From Bugula neritina (Eukaryota > Bryozoa > Gymnolaemata > Cheilostomatida > Bugulidae): a DNA stretch of 64,000 bases. The notes under the pieces are model-generated. The model had not been told where the DNA came from. It saw only the letters and a list, made by a program, of their open reading frames with translations, and made no database searches. Made by a program: the position numbers and the translations under genes. Shown one piece after another: positions 1-12,271 of this stretch (within the stretch, counting starts at the first letter, position 1; every line of letters begins with the position of its first letter). The stretch lies in NCBI GenBank assembly GCA_964035545.1, contig OZ037768.1, positions 1,725,501 to 1,789,500 of the forward strand, given 5' to 3'.

Positions 1-35
1 CAAACTAATGACAAAAATTATAACAGTGAGAATAC

Positions 36-1367
36 CCCGCCATTTTCTTTCTTCATCAGAATTGTATTCTTCCGTAATATCAAACTCATCGACAGCAAAC
101 TCTCGCTTTGTAAAATCTTTTCGAGTTTTCAGAAGTCTTTTCTGCTCATTGATTTGTTGAATTGATTTTTCAATATCTACAAAACATAATAAAGTATTAA
201 ATACTTACAAGTAAGTTAGCAATGAATCAAACGGTAGTAAACAAATTTGTACTTATACCTAATTCGATACGTTTGTAGTTTTTATACCATAAAACATATA
301 AAAACGCTACAAATACTAGCATTGATGACAACCCAATATGTGATGAACTAACTATCCCATAAATATCAGCAACTGACCAGCAAGACGTCTGTCTATTACT
401 TCACATGATTGCTTGGCAGACATTTCTGCAAACCAGTTGTCTCCAAGAAGCACCAGAACTTCATTTGTGTGAATGAGCTGGCCAGGCATGAAGGCCAAGG
501 GACCAAAAGGCACCTGAAAACAAAACAAACACATTCAGGGTATTACCTAGAAGTCAAAGTGGAATCAACCTGAAAATAGACATGAAAAAGCAAAAAATAA
601 AATAGCGATATCAACACCATACCATGTAATCATATGTAACCTGGTCAGGTAAGCTCTTAATTTTATTCTGCAGTTTTTCATAATCCTCTTTAAACTTTTC
701 CCTAAAATAGAGCAATAAACATGCTTTTATAAAACTTTGAGTAAAAAACAGTTGCCTTAGGCAGGGTAGTAATAAACAAACATGTCCATAAGCACACATG
801 AATATTCATTACTAATATTTATTATTATATTTTATCAACATAATGATAACGATAATCAGGATGCATAAGTAGTAGTACTAACAGTGACTTCAAGTCTAAT
901 AATATAAGTATATTACTATTACTATTACTATTAGTATTACTAATACTAATACTAATAGTAAGACTAAGTAACAAGTACAGTTCAAGTAGTACATATTAAT
1001 ATTTATATGATGACAGCTATTATAATTATTAATATTACAATATTTTAATAACAAGTAACATTATTAAAATTATAATGATAATCATACAACTTGTATTACA
1101 ATAACATTAACTGTAAGACATAAGTTTATTATAAGTTAAAGTATAAGTATAATAATTACAAACCAACTGCATCACCTATGACACTATCAACACTGACGAT
1201 AGCAGCAATTACAATACCATTACTATTATTATGCTACCATTTTTAATATATAATTAATAAAAAAGTTTTTATTTTAACAAAATTTACCATTTCTTTAGTT
1301 CTTCTTCCGAGTTCTTGAAAGCTTTGTCTTGTTCTTCGGTTAAACGTTGGAGACCAGCATAATCCAT
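36..1367 (-). CDS. URI1: URI1, unconventional prefoldin RPB5 interactor (5' part, truncated by window edge)
   Basis: URI1 is an alpha-type prefoldin-like chaperone subunit that binds RPB5 and acts in the R2TP/prefoldin-like complex during RNA polymerase assembly. Four exons join in frame on the minus strand: 1367-1288, 701-623, 513-378 and 176-36, giving about 145 residues. The first is short and acidic/helical, starting MDYAGLQRL. The second carries KIKSLPDQVTYDYM and the third carries VPFGPLAFMPGQLIHTNEV then VLLGDNWFA. These are the prefoldin beta-hairpin signature as found in URI1. The fourth exon is a charged helix containing KDFTKREFAVDEF. The start is the only ATG giving this frame, and phases are consistent at all junctions (phases 2, 0 and 1). 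The rest of the gene lies left of the window. The donor at 35-34 is the least certain junction. Identity is strong from the hairpin motif; function is inferred from the family. Confidence 0.86.
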
Positions 1368-1731
1368 AGCTTCTAGTTCTATATAAATTATATTTATTTG
1401 AATAGCAATAGAAAGTCCAAGCTTTTTTAGTAACTTCAAAGCACAATGTCAGTAAATACTAATATGCATTGCATTATTATTACCGTAAGGTAGATTGCTT
1501 TTTCAATCTTGGCAGTTCACGCTCGACATTAATTAATTGCGCAAAACACCACGGATGCAGGTATGAACGTTATTTTCGAGTCCTTGGCAAAGTACGTCTG
1601 TTTGTCTACAGACTTGGTTGTAGTAGGTCAAGGCTTTGCTGTAACCAAAGTTTCAACATTAATGAGGAAAAACGAGTGGCTTTACGGCGTCTCCTATCCA
1701 TGCTAGGTTCGGGCGTTCCATTTTCTTCAAA
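1368..1731. promoter_or_regulatory. Shared head-to-head promoter region of URI1 and MRPL3
   Basis: The start codons of URI1 (minus) and MRPL3 (plus) are 364 bp apart, so both 5' UTRs and promoters must lie in this interval. It is less AT-rich and more CpG-containing near 1540-1720 than the flanking DNA. No TATA box position can be assigned with confidence. An open frame at 1469-1747 runs into the MRPL3 start out of frame and is not supported as a gene. Bidirectionality is inferred from layout only. Confidence 0.5.
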
Positions 1732-4700
1732 ATGGCGACTGCTGTAAAGCTGCAGCAGCGACATGTGAGATTGTTAGCCAACTATTGTTTTCCATTCAAC
1801 AGTCACAACTACACAAACAGTAGAACCAATAAACATTTTCACACTAGCAAGTTAGTATCTTTCATTGAATTTATGAATTTTTTAGCAATGAAATTTCAGT
1901 TCCCGTTGAAATTCAAATATACTTGTTACAATTATGAATTAATAAATTATTATATTTATTGAAATTTAAAATTATGATAATAAAATAAATTTGAATTGTT
2001 ATTAGATTTCAATTTGAGTTTACCATTATACATATAGTATTACGATTACTTAGTCTAAGTATTGCTATCAGTATAACTATTGCTATGACTATTATTATTA
2101 GCATTAAATTTTAATTATTGTTATATCTTATTGCTTACTTTTAGTTTTAGTTTTGCAGTTGATGTAAGACTTTCACTTTGAGTGTAACACTAACTGTAAG
2201 TCTAAGTGTAAAACTATGTGTTTAGTTTACTAATAGTTAGTGATACTTATAATAATAGTGATACTGGGATACTGATGGTGATAAATCACCATATTCATTC
2301 TTTTATAGAGTCATTGGAATTGGATAGACTTGAAATTCGTAATTGTAATAAGTTTCCATTGAACTTGAAGTGTTTTATATCTGTGCTCATCTGTCATCGT
2401 GCTTGAAAAAAGTCAACATTTCATTTGCCTCAGCAAGTTGATAAGATAAATATATTCATTTAAAAACGATATATGTATGACTATAATAATGCAACATGGC
2501 TATACCTTGTTGATTTCACAGTCAAAAGTAAACATTTATTCAACCTAATTTTTCCTCAGGCTCTATTTTCAACAATCAGAATTTGATCTAAACTCTAAAA
2601 GTTCCAAGTATCAAGAAATAAAAATAAAATGGGCCACCAGCAAGAAGGACATACCCAGGTTTTATTGGATTAAAGATACACCGTCACCGGAAGAGGTGAA
2701 TTTTGGACTCACAGAGGAAAATGAATTGCATTTTAACAACAAGTCTCTCAGCTTGCCTTACGCTTCCACCAGTCCACTGGTTCATGAGCCGTGGCCCCGG
2801 AACTCTTGGAAAGAAAAGGGATTGTATGTATTGTTTGCTTCAAGGAATCTCAAGTTTATTAAACTCTTCCTGTGGTGTATGATTTTTGATTTGTTTCAAA
2901 AATTAGGGTAGTGTAAAGTTTCTTTGGGTGAAATGAAAAAGGCATAACTTTACTGTAACTAATTGTAGTTATCTGCCATCAAAACGCTCGACTTGTTTTG
3001 ACTTGACTTATACTCCTTCAAGTTTTGCCTTGACTATGCCTTAACTTGCTTTCTGTCTTCTTGTAGGACCCTTAGAACCGGCCTTCTTGCCATTAAAATT
3101 GGAGTCGTCCCTCAGTGGACTGTAACCGGAAAGAAGGTTCTCTGCACCATGCTTCAGGTTAGTTGGCTTCTCAGCTGCTCTTGGAGAGAGGCGGAAGAAA
3201 AACCTACTTCTTTACTGTTGTACTTTTCTCTTGCCAAAAGGCAATATGCCTTCCCACAGTTGAACTACTATAGAAAAAAATTATCTTTGCTCCATGTGTT
3301 ATAACTCTGTATGAAGTTGTGTGCCCTTGCTTTGTGTAGGTTCTTGATAACCACGTCATAGACTACAGGCGACCTGTTCCCTCTATGATGCCAGATTTCT
3401 CTAAGAAGGGCAAACTGAGGCAGAAATATGGAGTGTGTATAGTGGGCGCTATGAGTGAATCCCCACTAAATGTGAGTCGATACTTATTTGTGACACGAAT
3501 GGTATGCTGTCTGTATTCTATTCTCAAGACAATTGTAAAAATTTGAAAAATGTCTCCTAATATCATTTTTCTTACAACTTCATTTTCAACAAAGTTTAAC
3601 TTTAAACTAGACTGGCACGAAATTCATGTGTTAGACAAACAGCAGAATTATCAAATATTTTATTTTCAAGTGTTCTGCAGTATTTTAAATGAGTTGAGGT
3701 GCTGAGAGTCCTAGTTATCCCTCACTGCTCTGAATGCAGACATATTGTAATATTGTAATGAATGCGTATGAACTGACACTGAGGTTACTCTTTCAGTTTT
3801 CAGAAGCATATAATCAACTGTTCATAAAGAGTGGTGTTCCTCCTAAACGGAAAATTACGAACTTCATGGTTACAGAAGATGCCGCCGTCCCTCCAGGTCA
3901 GTGTGTAGACAACCACATGACCTGTAGCTGATTATTTCTAATTCTACTCTGCCTGTAACATCTGGAGACATGTGAGCATATACATCAGCTAATAACATGT
4001 CTACAGTTATACTCTTATATGCAGGTACTCCCTTGACTGCACAGCACTACCGAGTGGGGGATTATGTCGATGTACACGCTAAAACGTATGTCCTTTTTTT
4101 ATGTGTTACTAGTTCTCTGTGTATGTTACTTGCTCTTCTCTGTGTATGTTACTTACTCTCTCTGTGTATGTTACTTACTCTTCTCTGTGTATGTTACTTA
4201 CTCTCTCTGTGTATGTTACTTACTCTTCTCTGTGTATGTTACTTACTTTTTATCTTTCTATGTTACTTACTATTTCTGTATGTATGTTCTATACTTAGTG
4301 AGGTCACATTGTTTGTTATTTGAATTAAACTAAGTTGATAGTCAATATGCAGTTATAGTAGTATAGCATGTACAACTGTATGCTGAGAGAGCTACTTTTT
4401 ATTGCAGAATAGACATGGGATTCCAGGGCGTGCTCACTCGATGGGGTATGAAAGGTGGTAGAGCTAGTCACGGCGTTACCAAGGCACACAGGAGAATTGG
4501 AAGCATAGGTGGTGGTGGAGTAAGTTATTGCATATTGGAGTTGCTTCACTTATGGTTGCATGGCTGAATGCCACAACAGAGTCATAATTTCTACCTCTTT
4601 TTGTGTTGCCTTATATTTGGTTCAATATTATATATATAATGGAAGATTGAACATGTTTTTCCAGCAGAGTGCACACTGTTGGATGTTTTATACTACTAAA

Positions 4701-6086
4701 GTTTACTGGTAGAACAAGTGGTGGTCAGTCACATACACTGAGTTGTGTGAATCTTGTAGGATAAAGGAGGCATTTGGAAAGGGAAGAAAATGCCGGGACA
4801 TATGGGAGGCCGATTCAGGTATCACAGAGGATTACAGGTAAGTGAGAGTTTCCTGTCGGCCATTAGTCCTCTCGGGGCTTAACTTATCAGCAGACGACCT
4901 CAAGTCTACCAGCTGCTGTGACAGCAGACGTTCTATATTGAGGCGGGAGTTTGGGCTATTTTTTGCCTCAGATAAACTCCCGATTACTGCATGCTTCAGT
5001 TTTGTATGTGTTGGTATTTTGCATCTCTATAGTCAGTAACAAGTCACATAGGCGTCTCGCTTTAACCTTTTGGTTTTAAAATCTCAATCACACACGAGAT
5101 GAGATGAAATTTTGAAACAATTTTTACACACCTGATTCTCCTCCCCATTAAACATGGAGAAAACATGCCGAGTAGCTGGTGATGAACCAGCACTTCCTGG
5201 AGGGGACAAACCGTTATTAACTTCGCCATTGAGAACTGGTTTCGCTAAGCATTCTCCCAAGAGAGAACGTGACTCCAGTATAAAATTGTGTTTATACCTT
5301 TTTCTCAAAAAGAGCTGAAATGAGCTCCGTTTTGTAGCCTCACTACAAGTCGTCTCAAGATCACTTTTTAGCATTAATACATAACTCGCTTACTATTTTC
5401 TTGATGCCCTTTGAAAAGGTAATGTGTTCGAAAAGTCAATTGCATTAAAGTGATAATGAGAACTGTGACTAATTGCAATTTAACGCTTTTACTTCAAGTA
5501 AGTCATTTAATATAGAATGTCATGTTATGTACTGATAGCTAATCTTTCCTGTTATTTCTATACTGAAACACATGGCAATATTTCTTTTATGATACAAAAA
5601 ATCTCTGTCTCCTTGCGCAAATTAACTTTTTGATTTTAAATCATAAAGGTGATACTGCACCTTTAGCATAGTACTAAGGGTAGAGAACTCAAAAGCGTTG
5701 TTAGTTTAGATTTATATAAAATATAAGTGTATATTTTGTAATTTTAGATACTGCGAATAAACACCAAGTACAACGTGATATATGTTCGGGGAGGGAACTT
5801 GCCTGGACCTCCCAGGTCGTATGTACGTATACTAGACACACTGCTACCACACCGCAGGTCTCTGCTGAACTCAAATCCTCCCCCCATGCCTACATTCTAC
5901 CCGGAAGATTCCGTGCCGGACACGCCCGAGAACATGTACCACGAGAGTCTGTTTACCTACGACGATGACTTTGTGTCCTACGAGGGGCTAGATCCTAATA
6001 ATTTAAATCTGTACAGCAAACAATACATTCTGGTGGGCGGTACGAAGGATGGGAAGAATCACTCGTACCGTCGTGGTATTCTCTAA
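1732..6086 (+). CDS. MRPL3: Mitochondrial large ribosomal subunit protein uL3m
   Basis: This is the mitochondrial member of the ribosomal protein L3 family, a 23S-type rRNA-binding protein of the mitoribosome large subunit near the peptidyl transferase centre. Nine exons join with perfect phase: 1732-1850, 2560-2823, 3067-3157, 3340-3471, 3797-3896, 4025-4085, 4408-4519, 4760-4837 and 5748-6086. They predict 431 aa. The first about 40 residues are basic and Ser/Asn/His-rich with no acidic residues, fitting a mitochondrial presequence. The diagnostic L3 signature sits at about residues 261-290 ([18 protein letters not shown], then [13 protein letters not shown]). It is followed by [19 protein letters not shown] and the [11 protein letters not shown] segment. 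The acidic C-terminal tail is typical of animal MRPL3. An AATAAA signal lies at 6161. Intron 6 holds a tandem repeat and intron 8 is about 910 bp. Identification is firm. Confidence 0.95.
4086..4290 (+). repeat. Pyrimidine-rich minisatellite starting at an MRPL3 5' splice site
   Basis: Degenerate units of about 18-20 bp (TTACTTACTCTCTCTGTGTATG and variants) fill the first 200 bp of MRPL3 intron 6. Each unit holds GTATGT, the same hexamer as the real donor at 4086. Two overlapping open frames here are artefacts of the repeat. Confidence 0.8.
4838..5747. other. MRPL3 intron 8, no clear gene
   Basis: This 910-bp intron is less AT-rich in its first half. An antisense open frame at 5374-5084 (96 codons) reads as plausible protein in its middle, with a donor-like CAG/GTGTGT on the minus strand near 5128. 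I recognise no domain. It could be a transposon fragment or a nested antisense exon. Confidence 0.35.
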
Positions 6087-6922
6087 GTCTAGCCTCTCTA
6101 CTTGTGACTCCACAGAGAGCGTCTCATTGCACTAAAAGGAGGCACAATGTTGCTGGCTGAAATAAACTACAAGACTTGTACTCTGAATATATGATGATTT
6201 TCTCATCAAAGAAAGTTTCTCAGTAAATGTTGCGATAAACTAATATTTGGCGCAAATATTTAAAAGTGAAATAATTTCCATTGTGATGATACTGTTTGTG
6301 ACTGATGATTTTTAATAGTTCATCAAGAGTCTGGGTGATATTTGCACAACCCAATAGTTTGGCTTATTTATCTAAATAAATATGTTGGAAATATTATAAG
6401 TTATTTTAAGTTTCTTTTAAGTCATCTATTAAGTTGATATCATGTAGGCTTCAACTTCTGGTACTTCTATACATTTTTGTGGCCCTTAAATTTTAGTATT
6501 ATACTTGAAATGCTCCTGAAAGCGTTTTTTACTACTGGCCTATTTTACATCTTAACTGTGAGAGGCATTCATCTTCTTTGATGTGGTTGCAAATGATGGG
6601 ATGATATTATATCACCTTCTAGTCAAGAGGCCAGGGTTACCAACTAATCTAATGGGCGCTCAAAGATGTAGATCGTGGTCTATTTTAAGACTGAACTGCA
6701 ACGTGTTAGCCACTTCTCCGGCCAGCTATATATTAGAGTGTGTTTTTGTTTTGGGGCTTTAATAAGTAATAATGCCTTTAACTGCTTATCGCCTGCCATT
6801 AGTACATTAAAATACATTATCAACTTCTCTGAGCTAATGGTACAGGTGGATCTTCTCAGACACACAGCGTAACGTCACTATCTCAATTAAAGTGCCATTT
6901 ATGCTCCCTGAGCTCCACAAGA
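6087..6922. other. MRPL3 3' UTR and intergenic spacer
   Basis: It holds the MRPL3 3' UTR with a polyadenylation signal AATAAA at 6161-6166. The remainder must contain the promoter of the MAM gene starting at 6923. Short open frames on both strands at 6675-6872 overlap each other and show no family signature. I see no RNA gene or repeat here. Confidence 0.5.
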
Positions 6923-9900
6923 ATGGCTTCTAGATTTATTTTGACTTGTTTTCTGTTTTGCTCATTCTCTGGTGCTGGTAAGTTTTTACTTGTTACAGTT
7001 GCTGCTGTTTCAAATATTTTTAGTTGTAAATTTTGGAATTTAAAGTTTATTTATATATATAATTTGATACAGTCGTAAGTTAATACAATTTAATTCTTGA
7101 GACAACCTTGATGTAACTCGCTAATGTATGGTTAATATACGGCTTACATAGTGCAACCCGCACTTCCTGGAGATTGTGACTTCCAGAAAGATTTCTGTGG
7201 ATATTCCAGAAGTGATCCGTCTAACTTCTTTTTCTCCTGGCAGCTGCGAGATGACGTGACATCTTCAAGTGGACCCAGTACTGGTCATACAGGGAAAGGT
7301 TTGTGCTTACATATTCTGTCATCCCACCAGAACATCTGAAGTTGCTCTGTTGTCTTACTGAGTAAAGTATACCTGCACAGTACTAGAATATTAAATTCTC
7401 TTACAGCATTGTGTACGTAGTAATTACAGTTTCAACATACTGCTGTCAAATTTTAGGAACAAGCTTTTTGGTTGCTGACGGCAGAAAGTCTAGTCCTTCA
7501 TTAGCCACATTGACCTCTCCAGTGATATCAGGTGGAGCTCAATGCTTACAGTTTTACTATCACGCGTCTGGAGTTAATCAAAGAAACCTTAGACTGGCCG
7601 TCTTACGCAAAGTCGGAAATACTAATAACCTTTTGTGGAGTCACTCTGGAGATGAGGGAAATCAATGGAATAAAGTGATGATAGATTTACCTGCAGGGGA
7701 GGACAAATACCAGGTTGAATGTTATGTTAATCTTTTTCTAATTTAATTGGTTAGTGACTAAGCATAAGAGAACTGCATGGTGTACAGCACTTTTTAGTTA
7801 CTTGTCAGTTATACTAAGGCTATACATTTAGCTAACAGCATTATTTGATTTGGAATAACATGTTCTATGCAGGTTGTGTTTGAAGCCAAGAAACTGACCA
7901 CTAGTTTTGGAAATAAATATGAAGTGATTGGTTTGGATGACATCCAGTTTGAAGCAAATCCGTGTCCAGGTATGATTCTGCAGACAGCAAATGTTTATTA
8001 TTAAAAAAGTTTGTTATTGTTGGAAGTGTTGACAGAATCACTGCTAAAGCTTACCCAGAATATCTTTCAAGAACCACCAAATTTCTGGACAGCTCTCTCT
8101 CCTATAAACTTTCTATCCCAAACTCATCTCAAAACATATATATGCTAGCTCATGCAATCACTTTAAACTGCATTGTAATTATCTAAGAATTCATACCTGG
8201 TCTTACGTGACTTTTTTTCCCATATTAAAACTTTAAAAAACTATTAAGTTGTAGATGAAAATAAATGCAGAGAAAGTTGTTATTTATGATGTTTGATTTG
8301 CTGCTAGAATTAATTTTTAAAAACATAAAGCCACGGTGTGGCCCTTAACAAGCATTTTCAATGTATGGGATTTTTCCTGTGTGTTGGGATTTCATGGTGA
8401 CTTGTAAATGTAAAAGAAGGTTTTGCAAAAAAAGCTCTTTCAGGGTTTCCACTGTAATAAAAAAGTAAATTGTTTTGAATTGCTATGATACCTGATGTAT
8501 TTGTTATAGGCCAGGGGTGTAAAAACTGCAAGTAGGGGTATAAATAAGTTAAGCCAGGGGTGTGTATATTGTAGTCTGAGGTATACATATTTCGGACAGG
8601 CTATTTGGAAATTAGATCTAATACTATAAATAGTAATCAATTATTAGTATTTTATATTTGTCAAACCAGGGAAACCAACTAAAGTCAAACCAACTACAGC
8701 AAAACCAACTACAGCAAAACCAACTACAGTCAAGCCAACTACAGAGATGCCGACAGCTAAACCCTTTAATGTGAATTTAGCCGTCAGTGCACTTCCCGGA
8801 GATTGTGACTTCCAGAAAGATCTCTGTGGATATTTCAGAAGTGACACGTCTAACTTCTATTTCTCCTGGCAGCTGCGAGATGTTGTGAGATCTTCAAGTG
8901 GACCCACTACTGGTCATACAGGGAAAGGTAGTTTTGTTAATCATCTGTTTTTTTACAATAAATGACATTTCAAATATAGTTTCACTTTGATCTCCCATCC
9001 TCTAATGTGATTTGTTTTGCAGATCTTCTGTAAAGTATAACTTATTAACCCATTACTGCACCTACCTCAAAATATAATTGTTGGTTCGTAATAAAAATAT
9101 TGTTCAAATTAATATTACTTTCAGGAAGAGACTTTCTGGTTGCTGACGCTACTAAGTTTAGTCCTAAAGTAACAACAATGACCTCTCCTATGTTATCAAG
9201 TAGAGCTCAGTGTTTACAGTTTTATTATCACTCGTCTGGAGTCAATCAGAAGAATGTTGGACTAGAAGTGTTATATAAGAACAGCAGTTCAAGTGAAGTT
9301 CTGTGGAGTCACTCTGGAGATGAGGGAAATCAATGGAATAAAGTGATGATAGATTTACCTGCAGGGGAAGACAACTATCAGGTAATGACTCATTTCACTC
9401 ATTTAAATACTTTATATTATATAGATAGCTGCTTGTAAATTCTAGTTTGCAGATGATAAACCAATAAAAGCCTTCAACTATTTTGGTAGGTTCTTAGAAA
9501 ATTTTACTATTTTAGGTTGTGTTTCAAGCGAAAAAGTTAAGCACCAGTTTCCTGGATAAATTTGACGTGATTGGTTTGGATGACATCAGCTTCTCAACAT
9601 CTCCCTGCTCAGGTGTGTAGCATATAGTTATAGAATCGAAGGATTTTATACTTTTCACTGAGATAATAATTGTTTAGTAATTCTTTACATGTTTTCCATA
9701 CATTCCATCTACTTCCTGTTAATATAATGTTATAGCCGTGAGTCTCATTCTTGTTGTCACAATCAGTTGTCTTCTCATGTATTTCAACATCAGTTACTAG
9801 TTAAAGTGAAGTTCTGGTGGGACAGAGTTTCTTGTCTTTACAGATCCTCTTGTATTTCTCTCACTCTGGTTAGGATTTAGATAGCAGTGTATGGGATCAG

Positions 9901-12271
9901 CATATGTCCTAGCTGCTAATAGCCCGGACAGCTGTTGATTTTATCTCATTGGCTAAAGAGAAAGGTTGGGGTTCAGAGGTTAAAGGTTGTTTGATCGTAA
10001 TTTTTAGTGAAAATTTGTAAAGTAAGATCTCATTGACCAGTTCTGAGTATTTTCAAGGTTCAAGGCCTTTCAAACCCCTAACCTTAAAAATAATGTCCTT
10101 TGAATTGAGGAAAAAACTGGTGAATTAGCATTCTTTTTTTGTCTAGACAGAAAATGTATGTAGTGTGAATAAGTTTTAGCTGATGAATATGTGCGCGTAA
10201 GACTATAGCAGGCTACAGGTTCCTATCTCCAGGGATCCTTTAGTTGCTAACTATTGAGCGGACAACTCTATATATTTGAGCTGTGTTTCTCTGCTGTTGA
10301 GAAATCTCACTCGGTTCAACTCACAGTGTTAGGTGGCTATGACTTACTCTATGTTAATCAATACCTGATTCATGTGAAACGCATCTTGAGAGTTATTGCT
10401 GCTTTCTTATGTTAATAATGGTAGGAAACTCTCACAGTATATAATTGCTCTGCTGTCAGCTACATTTAGTTTGAATGAAGAGATATTTTTATTGCACATG
10501 GAAAGACTCTTTGTCAATATAATTTATATCTTCAAGTCTGCAATTTCTTCACCTAGGTCCATTAACAGTCAAACCAACTACAGTCAAACCAACTACAGTC
10601 AAACTAACTACAGTCAAACCAACTACAGTCAAACCGACCACAGTTAAACCGACTACAGTCAAACCAACTACCGCAAAACCCACTACAGTCACACCAACTA
10701 CAGTCCTACCTACTACAGTCAAACCAACTACAGTCAAACCAACTACAGTCAAACCAACTACAGCAAAACCAACTACAGCAAAACCAACTACAGTTGAACC
10801 AACTACAGTCAAACCAACTACAGTCAAACCAACTACAGTCAAACCTACTACAGTCAAACCCACTACAGTCAAACCCACTACAGTCAAACCAACTACCGTC
10901 AAACCAACTACAGTCAAACCAACTACAGTCAAACCAACTACAGCAAAACCCACTACAGTCAAACCCACTACAGTCAAACCCACTACAGTCAAACCAACTA
11001 CAGTCAAACCAACTACAGTCAAACCAACTACAGTCAAACCCACTACAGTCAAATCAACTACAACTAAACCAACTACAGTCAAACCAAATACAGTTGAACC
11101 AACTACAGTCAAACCAACTACAGTCAAACCCACTACAGTCAAATCAACTACAACTAAACCAACTACAGTCAAACCAAATACAATTAAACCAACTACAGTC
11201 AAACCAACTACAGTCAAACCAACTACAGCAAAACCCACTACAGTCAAACCCACTACAGTCAAACCAACTACAGTCAAACCCACTACAGTCAAATCAACTA
11301 CAACTAAACCAACTACCGCAAAACCCACTACATTCAAATCAATTACAACCAAACCAACTACAGCCAAACCAACTACAGCAAAACTAACTACAGTCAAACC
11401 AACTACAGTTAAACCAACTACAACTAAACCAACTACAGTCAAACCAACTACAGTCAAACCTACTACAGTCAAACCTACTACAGCAAAACCAACTACAACT
11501 AAACCAACTACCGCGAAACCTACTACAGTCAAACCAACTACAGTCAAACTAACTACAGTCAAACCAACTACAACTAAACCAACTACAGTCAAACCCACTA
11601 CAGTCAAACCAACTACAGCAAAACCCACTACAGGTAAACCAACTACAACTAAACCAACTACAGTCAAACCAACTACAGTCAAACCAACTACAGTCAAACC
11701 AACTACAGCAAAACCAACTACAGCTAAACCCACTACAGTCAAACCCACTACAGTCAAACCAACTACAGTCAAACCCACTACAGTCAAACCAACTACCGCA
11801 AAACCCACTACATTCAAACCAACTACAGTCAAACCCACTACAGTTAAACCAACTACAACTAAACCAACTACAGTCAAACCCACAACTGCAAAACCAACTA
11901 CAGTCACACCCACTACAGTGGTATCAACTACGGCTCAGCCAGTCTTCACTGAAAAAGTTTTTCTTGAACCGAGTAAACTCTTGCGTCTGCTGGTTGCATT
12001 GTCTTCTGCGAGACAAGGGAGACCTCAACAGAACCATCTCTCACCATCGTTCCTCTCAACCATTACTGGTTTTGTCTCGCAGTTGCAACAGTTGGTTCGG
12101 CAAAGATCAGATAAACTGTTGGCAGCGAAGGATGAAGAAGACTTCTTTGGTAGGGAAATAGCCCGAGGACTTCGTCTTGTCAGTGACGAGTATAAACGGG
12201 AGCTGCTAAAGAGTAAAATGAGACAACTCCTACTAGATTCAAGATTTCCCAACTATCAAAGGCAAAACTAA
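6923..12271 (+). CDS. Predicted secreted two-MAM protein with long KPTTV mucin-like stalk
   Basis: Predicted 960-aa extracellular protein. Eight exons join in phase: 6923-6977, 7152-7298, 7457-7713, 7873-7969, 8670-8927, 9125-9381, 9516-9612 and 10557-12271. Exon 1 is a signal peptide (MASRFILTCFLFCSFSGAG). Two MAM domains follow, each encoded by three exons and keeping the four family cysteines (GDCDFQ, CGY, QCLQFYY and the terminal CPG or CSG). MAM domains mediate homophilic or heterophilic adhesion in receptors and proteases. The last exon encodes about 90 tandem KPTTV-type pentapeptides, expected to be heavily O-glycosylated. It ends in about 110 residues of charged, leucine-rich helical sequence with no cysteine or membrane segment, so the protein should be secreted. 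AATAAA lies at 12327. It is a tandem paralogue of the next gene. The exon model rests on splice phase and motif agreement; the biological role is unknown. Confidence 0.85.
7152..7969 (+). other. MAM domain 1 of the secreted gene (three-exon module)
   Basis: Exons 7152-7298, 7457-7713 and 7873-7969. The four cysteines are present. The module, including introns, is near-identical to that at 15116-15928 of the neighbouring gene. Confidence 0.9.
8670..9612 (+). other. MAM domain 2 of the secreted gene (three-exon module)
   Basis: Exons 8670-8927, 9125-9381 and 9516-9612. The first exon starts with a short KPTT stalk, then EMPTAKPFNVNL. Its intron sequence closely matches that of the module at 16562-17798. 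Confidence 0.9.
9613..10556. other. Long intron before the stalk exon
   Basis: This 944-bp intron has no coding signature. It is less AT-rich than most introns here, and I see no repeat in it. Confidence 0.5.
10557..11935 (+). repeat. 15-bp coding minisatellite encoding about 90 KPTTV pentapeptides
   Basis: The unit is AAACCAACTACAGTC with frequent CCA/CCC and GTC/GCA/ACT variants. It keeps perfect 15-bp phase for about 1.37 kb and encodes KPTT(V/A/T). Because the unit is divisible by three and almost stop-free, long spurious frames also appear (antisense VVGLT, plus-strand NQLQS). Only the KPTT frame joins the upstream MAM exon and the downstream unique C-terminus. Confidence 0.95.

Noticed and set aside
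1469-1747. 92-codon frame upstream of MRPL3
   Set aside because: Lies in the presumed shared promoter/5' UTR, out of frame with MRPL3, and shows no domain.
10794-11387. Plus-strand NQLQS repeat frame
   Set aside because: Out-of-frame reading of the same 15-bp array; does not connect to any exon.
10549-11913. 454-codon antisense frame of VVGLT repeats
   Set aside because: Mirror image of the KPTTV coding array; no start context, no flanking unique sequence, and the sense frame joins MAM exons.
11918-12271. Separate small gene starting at 11918
   Set aside because: It is in frame and continuous with the KPTTV stalk exon from 10557; the apparent start only reflects the lack of ATG in the array.
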